Assembly: GCA_046726315.1 (NCBI GenBank)
Contig: JBKPAG010000011.1
Coordinates: 1 to 64,000 of the forward strand
Source of the DNA: JACVRX01 sp046726315
GTDB taxonomy: Bacteria > Actinomycetota > Actinomycetes > Jiangellales > Jiangellaceae
Length of the DNA: 64,000 nucleotides
Reading direction: 5' to 3'
Part shown: positions 7,878 to 16,834 of the stretch, piece by piece
How positions within the stretch are numbered: the stretch's first letter is position 1
How the letters are laid out: each line of letters begins with the position of its first letter
Program-made: the position numbers and the translations under genes
The notes under the pieces: model-generated
Told to the model about the DNA's origin: nothing
Database searches by the model: none
Seen by the model: only the letters and a program-made list of their open reading frames with translations

Positions 7878-8562
7878 TCACAGCGAGAACCTCTCCGGCG
7901 GTGGCCACCCGGCACCCTTCACCGGCTCAGTGCGACTCGCCAGGGACTCGTCGGTCAGGCCATAGATCATCGTGCGCATGGTCGCCATCCGGTCGCGGCG
8001 CAGCGCCAGGACCTGATCAAGCGAGGGGCGGACCTGACGGTCCCGCGGAATCCCCGGGGTGTCCGGCATCTCGTCCCAAGGCAGGTCTAGCGGGCTCTAC
8101 GGGGAGGGATCGCCGAGGATGGCTCGGCGCACCCACGCGTCGGTGGCGAACACCAGGTGGCGCAGGGTCTCAATGAACGACCACTCGCCGTCCACAGACT
8201 GGTGCAGGAGCCGGGGTCGAGGCCGCGAGCGCGCTCGACGGTGTTGTCCCAGAGCCGCTCGACGATGCCCCACGCCTCCCGGAAGCCGCCAGGCTGGGTG
8301 GGGCGCATCTTGGCTCGATCAGGGTCGCGCCGGTCGAGTTCCGCATTGACGAGGGGCGCTATGTCGACCCCGTTGACCAGAACGTTTTGATCTCACCGTC
8401 GATCCGGATATCGATCAACTCGACGCCGCGCATCACTACCCCGCTCAAGTCGACCCCGCGGAACCAGGCCTGGGAGAGGTCGGCGGCGCGAAACTGAGCA
8501 CCGGTCAGGTCGACGCGCTCGAAGCGCGAGCCGCTCAGATCATCCCCCGTAAAGTCAGCCAT
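7878..8562 (-). pseudogene. Pentapeptide-repeat/DinB-domain protein, multiply disrupted
   Basis: The gene starts at ATG 8562 with pentapeptide-type repeats (FTGDDLSGSRFERVDLTGAQ and following blocks). It shifts frame at the A4 run complementary to 8385-8388, after which VLVNGVDIAPLVNAELDRR and MRPTQPGGFREAWGIVERLW continue. It shifts again near 8210, reaching SVDGEWSFIETLRHLVFATD, meets an in-frame TAG at 8097-8099, then continues as PLDLPWDEMPDTPGIPRDR to GLTDESLASRTEPV. A further shift occurs near 7885 and the final about 25 residues are missing, where the integrase relic begins. Intact homologues are DinB-superfamily proteins, probably metal-dependent thiol-linked enzymes. At least three frameshifts plus a nonsense codon mean it is dead. 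Confidence 0.8.
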
Positions 8563-8890
8563 GGCCGGACCCTAGCCGTGCCCGCCGAATGTCGGCCACG
8601 GTCCCGCGAGCATCCGGCACGGGGCGGAGTTACAGCCGCGCCTGCTCTGCTGCGGCTCCGAGCTGATCCGGTTCCCGGCGCCCCCACACGGGGGTCTCAC
8701 TCAGAACTGTCGGGCCGCGACGACGGCCAAGTCTCCGGACACCCGCAGCGCCAGTGCGTCGGCGCTCGTCGCGTTACGAGCGTTAAGGGAAACTGCCTGA
8801 CCGGCAGTCGAACCACGAAGGTCCGAGCCGACCTCGAAGTGCGCTGTCATCGGCAGTTTCCGTCTACCGATACGCGGCATGTACGTGCAC

Positions 8891-9369
8891 TCATCGGAGC
8901 TCTTTCTCACCAACCGGCCCAGCGATCCGGGCCACCAGCGCGGTGTCGGTGCCCCACGTACATCGACGTCGGCACCCAAAGCTGCCAGCACCTCACGGAA
9001 GGAGCCCGGGTCAGGATGTTCGATGTGGATGGATTTCAGGGCGAGACCGGGCGCTGCGGTGACTGCAGGATGCGCGGCCGCGCCCCAGCAGATCAGGAAG
9101 GGGGTTACGCCAGCGGTCAACGCGTTGCTCGTCAGGCGCCAACTCAGCAGCGACCCTGACGTGTCAACTCGGTGACCGTCGAGCACGCCACCGGGATCGA
9201 CGCCCGCCGCGCGTGCGTTCGCGACCGCAGCGTCGATGTCGTCTACCGCCAACGCCCACCCCACCAGGCCGCGGTGCCTCCCGCCTCCCGTAGCGAGGAC
9301 GCCGAAACGGTTCGCAAGGTAAGCGACAGCAGTATCGAGGTGCGCGTAGATGACGTGATCGATCATCAC
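8891..9369 (-). pseudogene. Glyoxalase-like (VOC superfamily) protein, deleted and frameshifted
   Basis: The N-terminus (IDHVIYAHLDTAVAYLANRF) and the middle (GLVGWALAVDDIDAAVANAR, then ALKSIHIEHPDPGSFREVLA) match the Glyoxalase_3 type of VOC protein. About 40 residues normally found between GGGRH and the GLVGWALAVDD segment are absent. At the G4 run complementary to 8952-8955 the frame changes; the restored frame ends plausibly as TDTALVARIAGPVGEKELR with a stop at 8891-8893. The unshifted frame continues to 8701 with unrelated sequence. A small fold lacking a repeat unit would hardly be active, so I call a pseudogene. Confidence 0.65.
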
Positions 9370-9655
9370 GGGTCCAGCATCGCCTCGAAGCTCGCGCTGT
9401 CATCGGCATTCCGTGTATCTCCCGGCGGCAGATCCGGGCGGTTGATCAAGTCTGACCTGCCTGAGGTCGCCGGGGCGCCGTCCGCGTCGGGCCCCAACGG
9501 CAACCTGGCGCGCTTGCGTTGGCAGCACTGGACTGCGAGTGCATGCATAGAAACGACCTCGGGCACGGGGATGCCGGGGGCTGTTGTGACGTCGACCGGA
9601 AGCCGGCAGAGGATCGGCGGTCACGGTCGCACGGGCCCCTGGGTGTTATGGCCGG
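9370..9655. other. 286-nt gap without a recognised feature
   Basis: The gap lies between the 5' end of the broken glyoxalase-like gene and the 3' end of the broken GAP-family gene, both on the reverse strand. Open frames here are short and not protein-like. I see no tRNA, no strong hairpin and no repeat. Confidence 0.4.
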
Positions 9656-10256
9656 CTACCCCAGCAGGCTGTCGATGGCGATGACAATGAAGAACACGAG
9701 CACGACCTCGCTGACCACCCACGAGTTGGTGTTCATCCAGTCGCGTGCCTTGGGAAGGAAGGCCCGCCCCCGCTTGCCGAACGCGAGCACGATGAGCACC
9801 GGCAACGCCAGCAACAGCAACGTGAGCCCCAGGAAGGGAAGCAGGTGCCACCAGGGATCGCCGTGGCTCGCCAGGAAGGCACCGACGGCGACCGAGGTGA
9901 GGATGTCGGTTGGAAACACCCCCAAGAGGAGGAACCCGAGGCGGAACGAGAACCAGCTTGCCCATCCACTTGGGCGGCTCCGCGGTCTTCCTGGTCAGGA
10001 AGACATGCACCCCGGCGGCCACCAGCAGCACCAGGACGATGATGTCAACAATGTCGCTGGAGCCACCCTCACGGGGCACGCCGCTGCTGAGCAGGTAGGC
10101 GATCGAGACGATGAGGGTGATGGACATGGCGGCGCCGGCGAGGTAGGCGCCGGTGTTGCGCAGCCAGTTCTTGCTGGTGGCTAGGAAAATGGCGCTGAGG
10201 ATCTGCGGGCCGGCGACCATCACGAACGCCATCGGGAGGATCTTCAGCTGGTTCAC
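9656..10256 (-). pseudogene. GAP family (SfLAP-type) membrane protein, frameshifted
   Basis: From GTG 10256 the frame encodes a polytopic membrane protein (QLKILPMAFVMVAGPQILSA, then SIAYLLSSGVP, IVVLVLLVAAGVHVFLT, PPKWMGKL). It then slips near 9945-9956. The next frame resumes with FSFRLGFLLLGVFPTDILTS, a further LLPFLGLTLLLLALPVLIVL helix and a C-terminal helix ending DSLLG at 9656. This is the layout of the GAP/SfLAP family, relatives of the mycobacterial sulfolipid-addressing protein, six-helix membrane proteins implicated in lipid export. A few residues after GKL are also missing, suggesting a small deletion. Start supported by a weak AAGGG upstream. Confidence 0.7.
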
Positions 10257-10479
10257 GACGGGACCCTTCGGTTGACTGATCGCCAGCGGGCGCGACCGGG
10301 CATGCCCGCCTGTGAAGGGCTCCGCATGCAGCAACGCATCTCAGCCATGCCAACGTGTGTCACCCGCGGCCGATGAGCATAACTTCGTCTGGCCTGGTGG
10401 TTCCATCCGACGACACGCCTAGCCCGGTCGTGATGACGAATGAGCGTCGAGACGTATTGGCAGTTCCGAGCCCGGCTTG

Positions 10480-10983
10480 TCAGCCTCTCCTCCCGCTGCT
10501 CGACGACGCGGGGCGACGCTCCTCCGGCGCCGTAACGTCGGCCGTCTTCGCGCCGAGGGCAGTGACCAGTTCGTCGCCGTCGACGGTCGCGGCGACGCCG
10601 TGAGCTCCGGCCCCGATAGAGATCTTGTGGCCGCGGATGCGCTGGTCTGCGACGACCGGCCAAGGGCGGAGCGACCCGAACGGCGTGATCGTTCCCCGGT
10701 CGTAGCCGGTGACCTCCTTGGCCGTTGCGGCGTCGGGCATCGACAACCGGCTGACGCCCAGCACAGCGCGGAGCTTGGGCCATGCGATCGTTCGGTCGCC
10801 GGGCACAAGCACGAACAGGTAGTCGTCGGCGCCCCGGCGCACGACGATCGTCTTGACGACGGCCGCCGGCTCGACACCGCGGGCGGCGGCGGCCTCGGCC
10901 AGACTGCGCACCCGCCCGTGACGGACGACCTCATATGTGAGCCCGGACGCCTGGAGCGCCTCCAAAGCACGCTCTTCACCCAC
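10480..10983 (-). CDS. YbaK/EbsC family aminoacyl-tRNA deacylase-like protein
   Basis: A 167-residue protein with the YbaK/ProX fold: VRSLAEAAAARGVEPAAVVK gives the helix and the conserved lysine (Lys44), followed by IVVRRGADDYLFVLVPGDR, AVLGVSRLSMPDAATAKEV (the substrate-loop region) and ISIGAGAHG. Family members hydrolyse mischarged aminoacyl-tRNAs such as Cys-tRNA-Pro. Here a deacylase role is inferred from the fold and the lysine; the substrate is not known. Start is GTG 10983. The neighbour on the plus side is a divergent ThpR-like gene 72 nt away. Confidence 0.75.
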   Translation of the reverse strand: MGEERALEALQASGLTYEVVRHGRVRSLAEAAAARGVEPAAVVKTIVVRRGADDYLFVLVPGDRTIAWPKLRAVLGVSRLSMPDAATAKEVTGYDRGTITPFGSLRPWPVVADQRIRGHKISIGAGAHGVAATVDGDELVTALGAKTADVTAPEERRPASSSSGRRG

Positions 10984-11054
10984 GCAGCCGGAGTCTAAGC
11001 GCGATCATGCGCAGGTCCACCACATGCATGCACGAGGCGAGAGACTGATCGACG

Positions 11055-11558
11055 ATGACACGCCTGTTCGTCGCCGTCTGGCCGCCGGCCGAGGTCACGG
11101 CCGTGTTGTCGGCTATAGACAGGCCCGTTGTCCGGGGGGTTCGCTGGTCCGTGCCAGAGCAGTGGATGGTCAAGGTCCGTCCGGTCGGTCATGTGGATGA
11201 CCGAGTCGTCCCGCCGTTGGTCGACGTGCTCGAGGCCGAGCTCGATGGCGCACCCGCGGTCGAGTGCACGATCGGACCAGCAACCCGGCGGGTCGGTGGA
11301 CAGTGGCTGGGGGTTCCCGTCAACGGGCTCGACGATCTTGCGGCAGCGGTGTTCGAAGCGACCGAGGAACTCGTTCCGGTGACCCACCCACAGCCGTTCC
11401 AAGCCGACATCGTGCTCGCCCGCGGCCGGGTCCCCGAGGATCTCGCCGGTACGCCGGTCTCCGCGTGGTGGACGGCCCATGGGCTCTCCCTGGTGGCGGA
11501 CCGATCGAGTCAGTGGGCCATCCGGTTCGAGGATCTCGCCCATATACGACTCGGCTGA
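11055..11558 (+). CDS. 2'-5' RNA ligase superfamily (ThpR-like) protein lacking catalytic motifs
   Basis: A 167-residue protein whose beginning (MTRLFVAVWPPAEV), VRWSVPEQW segment and overall length match RNA 2',3'-cyclic phosphodiesterase ThpR. The family relies on two HxTx motifs. At the first site, where HVTL is expected after PEQW, the sequence is MVKV; at the second, where HLTLAR is expected, it is DIVLAR. Both histidines and both threonines are replaced, so the phosphodiesterase reaction is unlikely, though the fold and perhaps RNA binding may remain. The gene is open throughout, which argues against simple decay. It sits divergently from the YbaK-like gene and convergent with pirin. 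Confidence 0.7.
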   Translation: MTRLFVAVWPPAEVTAVLSAIDRPVVRGVRWSVPEQWMVKVRPVGHVDDRVVPPLVDVLEAELDGAPAVECTIGPATRRVGGQWLGVPVNGLDDLAAAVFEATEELVPVTHPQPFQADIVLARGRVPEDLAGTPVSAWWTAHGLSLVADRSSQWAIRFEDLAHIRLG

Positions 11559-11594
11559 CCCTCGCGTCAGGCAGGCGCAACGGATGCGGACGGC

Positions 11595-12587
11595 TCAGGT
11601 GTCTGCTTCGCGCTGCGGGAGCCGGCCACGTGGCTTCAGCTGGGTGGTTGGCATGGGGGGAGCGGGAAGGGGATCGCCCTTGTATCCGTGGACCTCTCCG
11701 AACCGGTCGTCCCCGGCGGCCCAGCCGTCGCGGAACCCGACGATCTCGTCGTGGCTGCGGCCGACGAAGTTCCACCACATGACGATCTGCTCCTCGAACG
11801 GCTCGCCGCCAAGCAGCAGCAACCGGCCGGGCTCATCAGCGTGCAGCGCCAGCTCGGAGCGGCCGGTGCCGAGATAGAGCAGCGGCCCAGGCGCGAGTTC
11901 GACTCCGTCGACCGCCGCGGTTCCCGAAAGGGCAAGCACGGCATACTCGAACTCGGGCTGAAGCGGCAACCGGGTATCGGCGCCAGGCGCCAGCACGGCC
12001 TCGGCTCCGACCAGTGGACTGTACAGCCGGGCTGGGGAGGTCGAACCGTCCAATGAACCCATGATCACGGTTACCAGGGCGCCGGAGTCGGCGAGCACGG
12101 GCAGTTCCGCATGATGCTCGAAGTGCGGTTGGACGTTGCGATCGTGCTCAGGCAGGGCGACCCAGAGCTGAACGCCATGCAGGGTCGGCGATCGGTCTGG
12201 CGGCGACTCCTCCGAATGCGAGATGCCCTGACCCGCCGTCATGAGATTGAGTTGCCTGGGCCGGACGTACTGGTGGCTGCCGAGGCTGTCGCGGTGCAGA
12301 ACGTCGCCTTCTACCAACCAGCTCACGGTCTGGAGCCCGGTGTGCGGATGGGGCGGCACCCGCATACCCGCCGACGTCGAGACGTCTTCCGGGCCGTACT
12401 GGTCCACGAAGCACCATGCGCCGACCATCCGGCGGTCCCGGTGCGGCAAGGTGCGCGTGACCACCATGCCTCTGGTGCCCAACACGACCTCGCGGCCGTA
12501 CAGCAGCTCCTGGACCGGTGCCCCTGCGACGGCCACGTGACCGCCGCAGACGGCCTCTTCAGGAGCGAGCTCGAGGTTGCTCACCAC
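11595..12587 (-). CDS. Pirin family protein
   Basis: A 330-residue bicupin. The N-terminal cupin shows MVGAWCFVDQYGPEDVSTS and the metal-binding PHPHTGLQTVSWLVEG block, followed by LMTAGQGISHSEESP, with the His and Glu ligands of pirins. The C-terminal part (FEEQIVMWWNFVGRSHDEIV) is typical of the long actinobacterial type. Pirins bind one iron; some have quercetin dioxygenase activity and others act as redox-sensing cofactors, so the role here is unassigned. The first two codons are both GTG; translation may begin at 12584 (MSNLE-like start). Upstream on the same strand is a 74-residue protein. Confidence 0.85.
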   Translation of the reverse strand: MVSNLELAPEEAVCGGHVAVAGAPVQELLYGREVVLGTRGMVVTRTLPHRDRRMVGAWCFVDQYGPEDVSTSAGMRVPPHPHTGLQTVSWLVEGDVLHRDSLGSHQYVRPRQLNLMTAGQGISHSEESPPDRSPTLHGVQLWVALPEHDRNVQPHFEHHAELPVLADSGALVTVIMGSLDGSTSPARLYSPLVGAEAVLAPGADTRLPLQPEFEYAVLALSGTAAVDGVELAPGPLLYLGTGRSELALHADEPGRLLLLGGEPFEEQIVMWWNFVGRSHDEIVGFRDGWAAGDDRFGEVHGYKGDPLPAPPMPTTQLKPRGRLPQREADT

Positions 12588-12644
12588 GCGACTGTAAGAC
12601 GCCTGCCGCCTCCTCGGCGAGAAGGCGTTGCACAGGGCGCGGTG

Positions 12645-12869
12645 TTAGAGCCTGGTGACCTTGGCGCTCGGGTACGTGACCCGACGGATCGTGGATCCGA
12701 AGTCCACGAGCACAACGCTCTCGGATTCGACACCGATCACCCGGCCGAGACCGTGGCGATCGTGGGTGAGCCGATCGTCCACAGCGAGGCGCTCCACCGG
12801 GCGGGCCTCGCGGAGGACATTGAACGGACTCGCCGGCAGGACAGGGCGCCGGGCGGTGCGTTGAGTCAT
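12645..12869 (-). CDS. Conserved small SH3/Tudor-like protein, unknown function
   Basis: A 74-residue protein starting at ATG 12869: a basic N-terminus, then AVDDRLTHDRHGLGRVIGVE, SVVLVDFGSTIRRV and a final SAKVTRL. The pattern V-x-H-x-x-x-GLGRV...VDFG resembles the small beta-barrel at the C-terminus of UvrD/PcrA helicases, and similar short proteins are common in actinobacteria. Function is unknown; nucleic-acid or RNA-polymerase contact is only an analogy with UvrD. It lies between rsgA and pirin on the same strand. Confidence 0.6.
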   Translation of the reverse strand: MTQRTARRPVLPASPFNVLREARPVERLAVDDRLTHDRHGLGRVIGVESESVVLVDFGSTIRRVTYPSAKVTRL

Positions 12870-12946
12870 GCGGGACAGTGTGCTCCTCCACTGGCTCGTC
12901 GTCATCCGGAGCCCCCGGATTTGGTGGAAGTCGTCATCGGGCAACC

Positions 12947-14053
12947 TCAACGCAGCCAGGGACTGTTCTTACCCGGATTGATCTTGTTGTGGCGGCGCAT
13001 TGCCCTGTGCCGCCGCTTCCACACCGCAGCTTCCTGGGCACGCAGCCGGGCGTCGGTGCGCCGGGCCTGGAACGCGGCCTCCCGCCCGAGCTTGCGCCAG
13101 CTCGCCAGCCGGCGCTCGTCCAGCTCGCCCTCGGCGACCGCATCCAACACGGCACAATCCGGCTCGGTTTCATGCCCGCAATCGCGGAACCGGCAGCGCT
13201 CCGCCAGTTCTTCGACGTCGGGGAACGCCGTCGCGACGGCATCCTGGTCGGCGACAAGGCCGACCGAGCGAAGCCCCGGAGTATCCAGCACGACACCTCC
13301 GGCCGGCAGGACCACGAGCTCTCTGTGTGAGGTCGTATGCCGCCCCTTACCGTCAGCCCGACGGGTTTCGCGGGTCGCCATGACCGTGGCACCGGCGAGG
13401 GTATTGGTCAGTGTCGACTTCCCCGCGCCGGACGGGCCAAGCAGCACCAGCGTCCGTCCGGGTGCGAGATGGGCACGAACACCTTCGACATCGTCGGCAG
13501 CCTTCGCGTCGATCGCCAACACGTCCACCCCAGGTGCCGCAGCCGCCACCTCTTCGCGCATGCCGGCGGGATCGGGCACCAAATCAGCCTTGGTGAGAAC
13601 GACCAGCGGCCGAGCGCCACTCCCCCACGCCAGCACGAGCAACCGCTCGATTCGGCCGATCTCTGGCTCGGGGTCGAGATGCTCGACGACCACCACAAGA
13701 TCGACGTTCGCAGCAAGGATCTGGGCATTCGACGTCGTATCGGCGCTGTCCCGCACGACCGAGGTCCGGCGGGGCAGAACCGCCTCGATCGTTGTCCGGT
13801 CGTCGGGCCAATGGCGCACGACGGTCCAGTCTCCGACCGTGGGGGCGGCTGTTCGGTCTGTCGCCAGGGCTGCGAGCACATCACGGCCCAGGGAGGCGCG
13901 CAGCGCGCCGTCGGCCCCCACCAGGTCGGCACCGCCCCGGTCGACGCGGCGAACCCGAGCAGGCACATGGTCGCCCTGGCGGCTGAAGGGATCGAACGCG
14001 GCTGCGAGAGTGGAATCCCAGCCAAGTTCGGCCAGGAACGGATGGTCAGACAC
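12947..14053 (-). CDS. rsgA: Ribosome small-subunit-dependent GTPase A
   Basis: A 368-residue circularly permuted GTPase that assists late 30S maturation. The motif order is G4 TKAD (154-157), G1 GPSGAGKST (206-214), the switch segment GKGRHTT (235-241) and G3 DTPG (257-260), followed by the zinc knuckle Cys287, Cys292, His294 and Cys300. The N-terminal OB-fold is present (about 30-95). The C-terminal tail is very basic (WKRRHRAMRRHNKINPGK), fitting rRNA contact. Length is normal for actinobacterial RsgA. It is divergent from the acyl-CoA dehydrogenase gene. Confidence 0.92.
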   Translation of the reverse strand: MSDHPFLAELGWDSTLAAAFDPFSRQGDHVPARVRRVDRGGADLVGADGALRASLGRDVLAALATDRTAAPTVGDWTVVRHWPDDRTTIEAVLPRRTSVVRDSADTTSNAQILAANVDLVVVVEHLDPEPEIGRIERLLVLAWGSGARPLVVLTKADLVPDPAGMREEVAAAAPGVDVLAIDAKAADDVEGVRAHLAPGRTLVLLGPSGAGKSTLTNTLAGATVMATRETRRADGKGRHTTSHRELVVLPAGGVVLDTPGLRSVGLVADQDAVATAFPDVEELAERCRFRDCGHETEPDCAVLDAVAEGELDERRLASWRKLGREAAFQARRTDARLRAQEAAVWKRRHRAMRRHNKINPGKNSPWLR

Positions 14054-14266
14054 AATCGGGACCTTTCAGGATCCGGGCCCCGCACCTGCGGTGTCGGCGA
14101 TCAGACGGCGACGGGCCCTCGGTCAGGTGGGCGAGCGAGCAGGACGAAGCTGGTCATCTCCGCACACCTCCCGTCGTTGCGTCGACACCTCAACGGCGTC
14201 GGCTTCACCGTACGGGGTGGGTGGTGCTGCTCGCGACCAGGTTTCCGGGCCGCATACGGTGTGGGT

Positions 14267-15906
<1,640 letters not shown>

Positions 15907-15910
<4 letters not shown>

Positions 15911-16044
15911 TCTGCCCGGCCTGTCGTGACCGTCGCCACGAGGAATGCCTGGCGGCGGTCAAGGAGGCGCCGTCGTGGTGCGACTGCCAGCACCAGTCAA
16001 TCGACCGACCTGTCGAGCCCGCGACCGGTCATGCGTCCCCATGA
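15907..16044 (+). CDS. 45-residue Cys-rich (zinc-ribbon-like) micro-protein
   Basis: The ATG at 15907 overlaps the TGA of the acyl-CoA dehydrogenase gene (ATGA), implying translational coupling. The product has Cys3, Cys6, Cys14, Cys24 and Cys26 (ICPACRDRRHEEC and WCDCQHQ), with His11 and His29, enough to bind one zinc. The remaining tail is acidic/proline-containing. I recall similar CPAC...WCDCQH mini-proteins in actinobacteria but no function. The regular Cys spacing and the tight overlap argue that it is a real gene rather than a chance frame. Confidence 0.6.
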
Positions 16045-16096
16045 CTTCGGTCCAGCGATCGTGACCGCGCTCGAGGGCTGAAGTCGGAGTCAGCCG

Positions 16097-16471
16097 TCAG
16101 AACTCGATCGAGCAGCCGGGTATCTCGGTCAGGTCCACGACCTGCTCGCCATCGACCTCGATCACGAACGACCCCTCGCAGCTGCCCGGCGACAGTGTGC
16201 CGTCGAACGTCGCCGTTGCGCTGCGGCCGTCGGTGGTGGTGCCCGCGCACTCCGCAGTCCCGATCAGATCGACGCCGTCCAGATTCATGTCTGTGGTGCA
16301 TTCGGGATCGCCCTCGAGCTCGATACCTTCCTCGGCGAGCCGATCACGGACATTGGCCGCGAGAGCACGGGCCACCGTATCGTTGGTCGCCTGGTCGACC
16401 TGTTCGCCGACTTCGGAGCACGTAGGCAACGCCAACACAGCGACGGCTATGAGCGGAATGGGAATTCGCAC
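16097..16471 (-). CDS. DUF4333-like lipoprotein
   Basis: A 124-residue exported protein. The N-terminus is a lipoprotein signal with the hydrophobic stretch IPLIAVAVLALP ending in the lipobox-like LPTC (Cys18). The mature domain resembles DUF4333: a helix with VARALAANVRDRLAEE, then Cys58 in DPECTTDMN, Cys75, and a C-terminal Cys98/Cys120 pair that could form disulfides. Function is unknown, but these are cell-surface proteins. It is convergent with the micro-protein at 15907 and divergent from the sulfite-reductase leader. Confidence 0.7.
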   Translation of the reverse strand: MRIPIPLIAVAVLALPTCSEVGEQVDQATNDTVARALAANVRDRLAEEGIELEGDPECTTDMNLDGVDLIGTAECAGTTTDGRSATATFDGTLSPGSCEGSFVIEVDGEQVVDLTEIPGCSIEF

Positions 16472-16631
16472 CTGCCGGATCGTACGACGTGAAGGTCGCT
16501 GAGCGGCAATCCCCCCAGTCGCAGCCGACGGGCTGATGCTCCGCCCCCGCGAGACTCAGGATATGAGACACGTGTCCGAATGGTGGACGAATGCTGCACA
16601 CTGAGCACGTAGCCATGCCATGATCTCCCGC

Positions 16632-16718
16632 ATGTCGTCTGCGACCGGTGTGTTCCTCGTGGCCCGTCGCCACGTGGACTTCGGTCGCGTGCGCAGCATG
16701 ATCTGTCCGTCGGCCTGA
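16632..16718 (+). CDS. Putative cysteine-type leader peptide of the sulfite-reductase operon
   Basis: A 28-residue frame whose core, ARRHVDFGRVRS, followed by a single Cys25 close to its end, matches the actinobacterial leader peptides that precede sulfur-assimilation genes (consensus RRHxDLxRxxSxxC). Such micro-ORFs are thought to sense Cys-tRNA supply by translation-coupled attenuation. It ends 116 nt before the sir ATG, and a stable hairpin (16743-16763) lies between. No convincing Shine-Dalgarno is seen. The identification rests on motif, position and operon; regulation itself is inferred. Confidence 0.65.
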   Translation: MSSATGVFLVARRHVDFGRVRSMICPSA

Positions 16719-16742
16719 CCGCGCCCAACTGACCCCAATCAG

Positions 16743-16763
16743 CCGGGCGCGCGGACGCGCCGG
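16743..16763 (+). promoter_or_regulatory. GC-rich hairpin between leader peptide and sir, possible attenuator
   Basis: GGCGCG (16746-16751) and CGCGCC (16756-16761) pair around CGGA, and flanking CC/GG can extend the stem past a bulged G. It lies 25 nt after the leader stop codon and about 70 nt before sir, where ribosome position on the leader could alter folding. No U tract, so effect on transcription is uncertain. Confidence 0.4.
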
Positions 16764-16834
16764 CCGGGTCGCTCAGGACACCTGGACACCTCCGTCGCCA
16801 GTCGCGTGCCCCTCAGCCTGCGAGGACCTCGCAC

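Noticed and set aside
8701..8890. C-terminal extension of the glyoxalase-like frame
   Set aside because: The plausible C-terminus is in the other frame and ends at 8891; the extension appears to be out-of-frame read-through.
5870..9700. Possible attachment-site repeat of a tRNA 3' end
   Set aside because: I looked for a second copy of the tRNA-Val T-arm/acceptor sequence downstream and saw none, so no att site is claimed.
13337..14266. Upstream extension of the acyl-CoA dehydrogenase frame
   Set aside because: This part is antisense to rsgA and has no homologue-like sequence; the family N-terminus begins at 14267.
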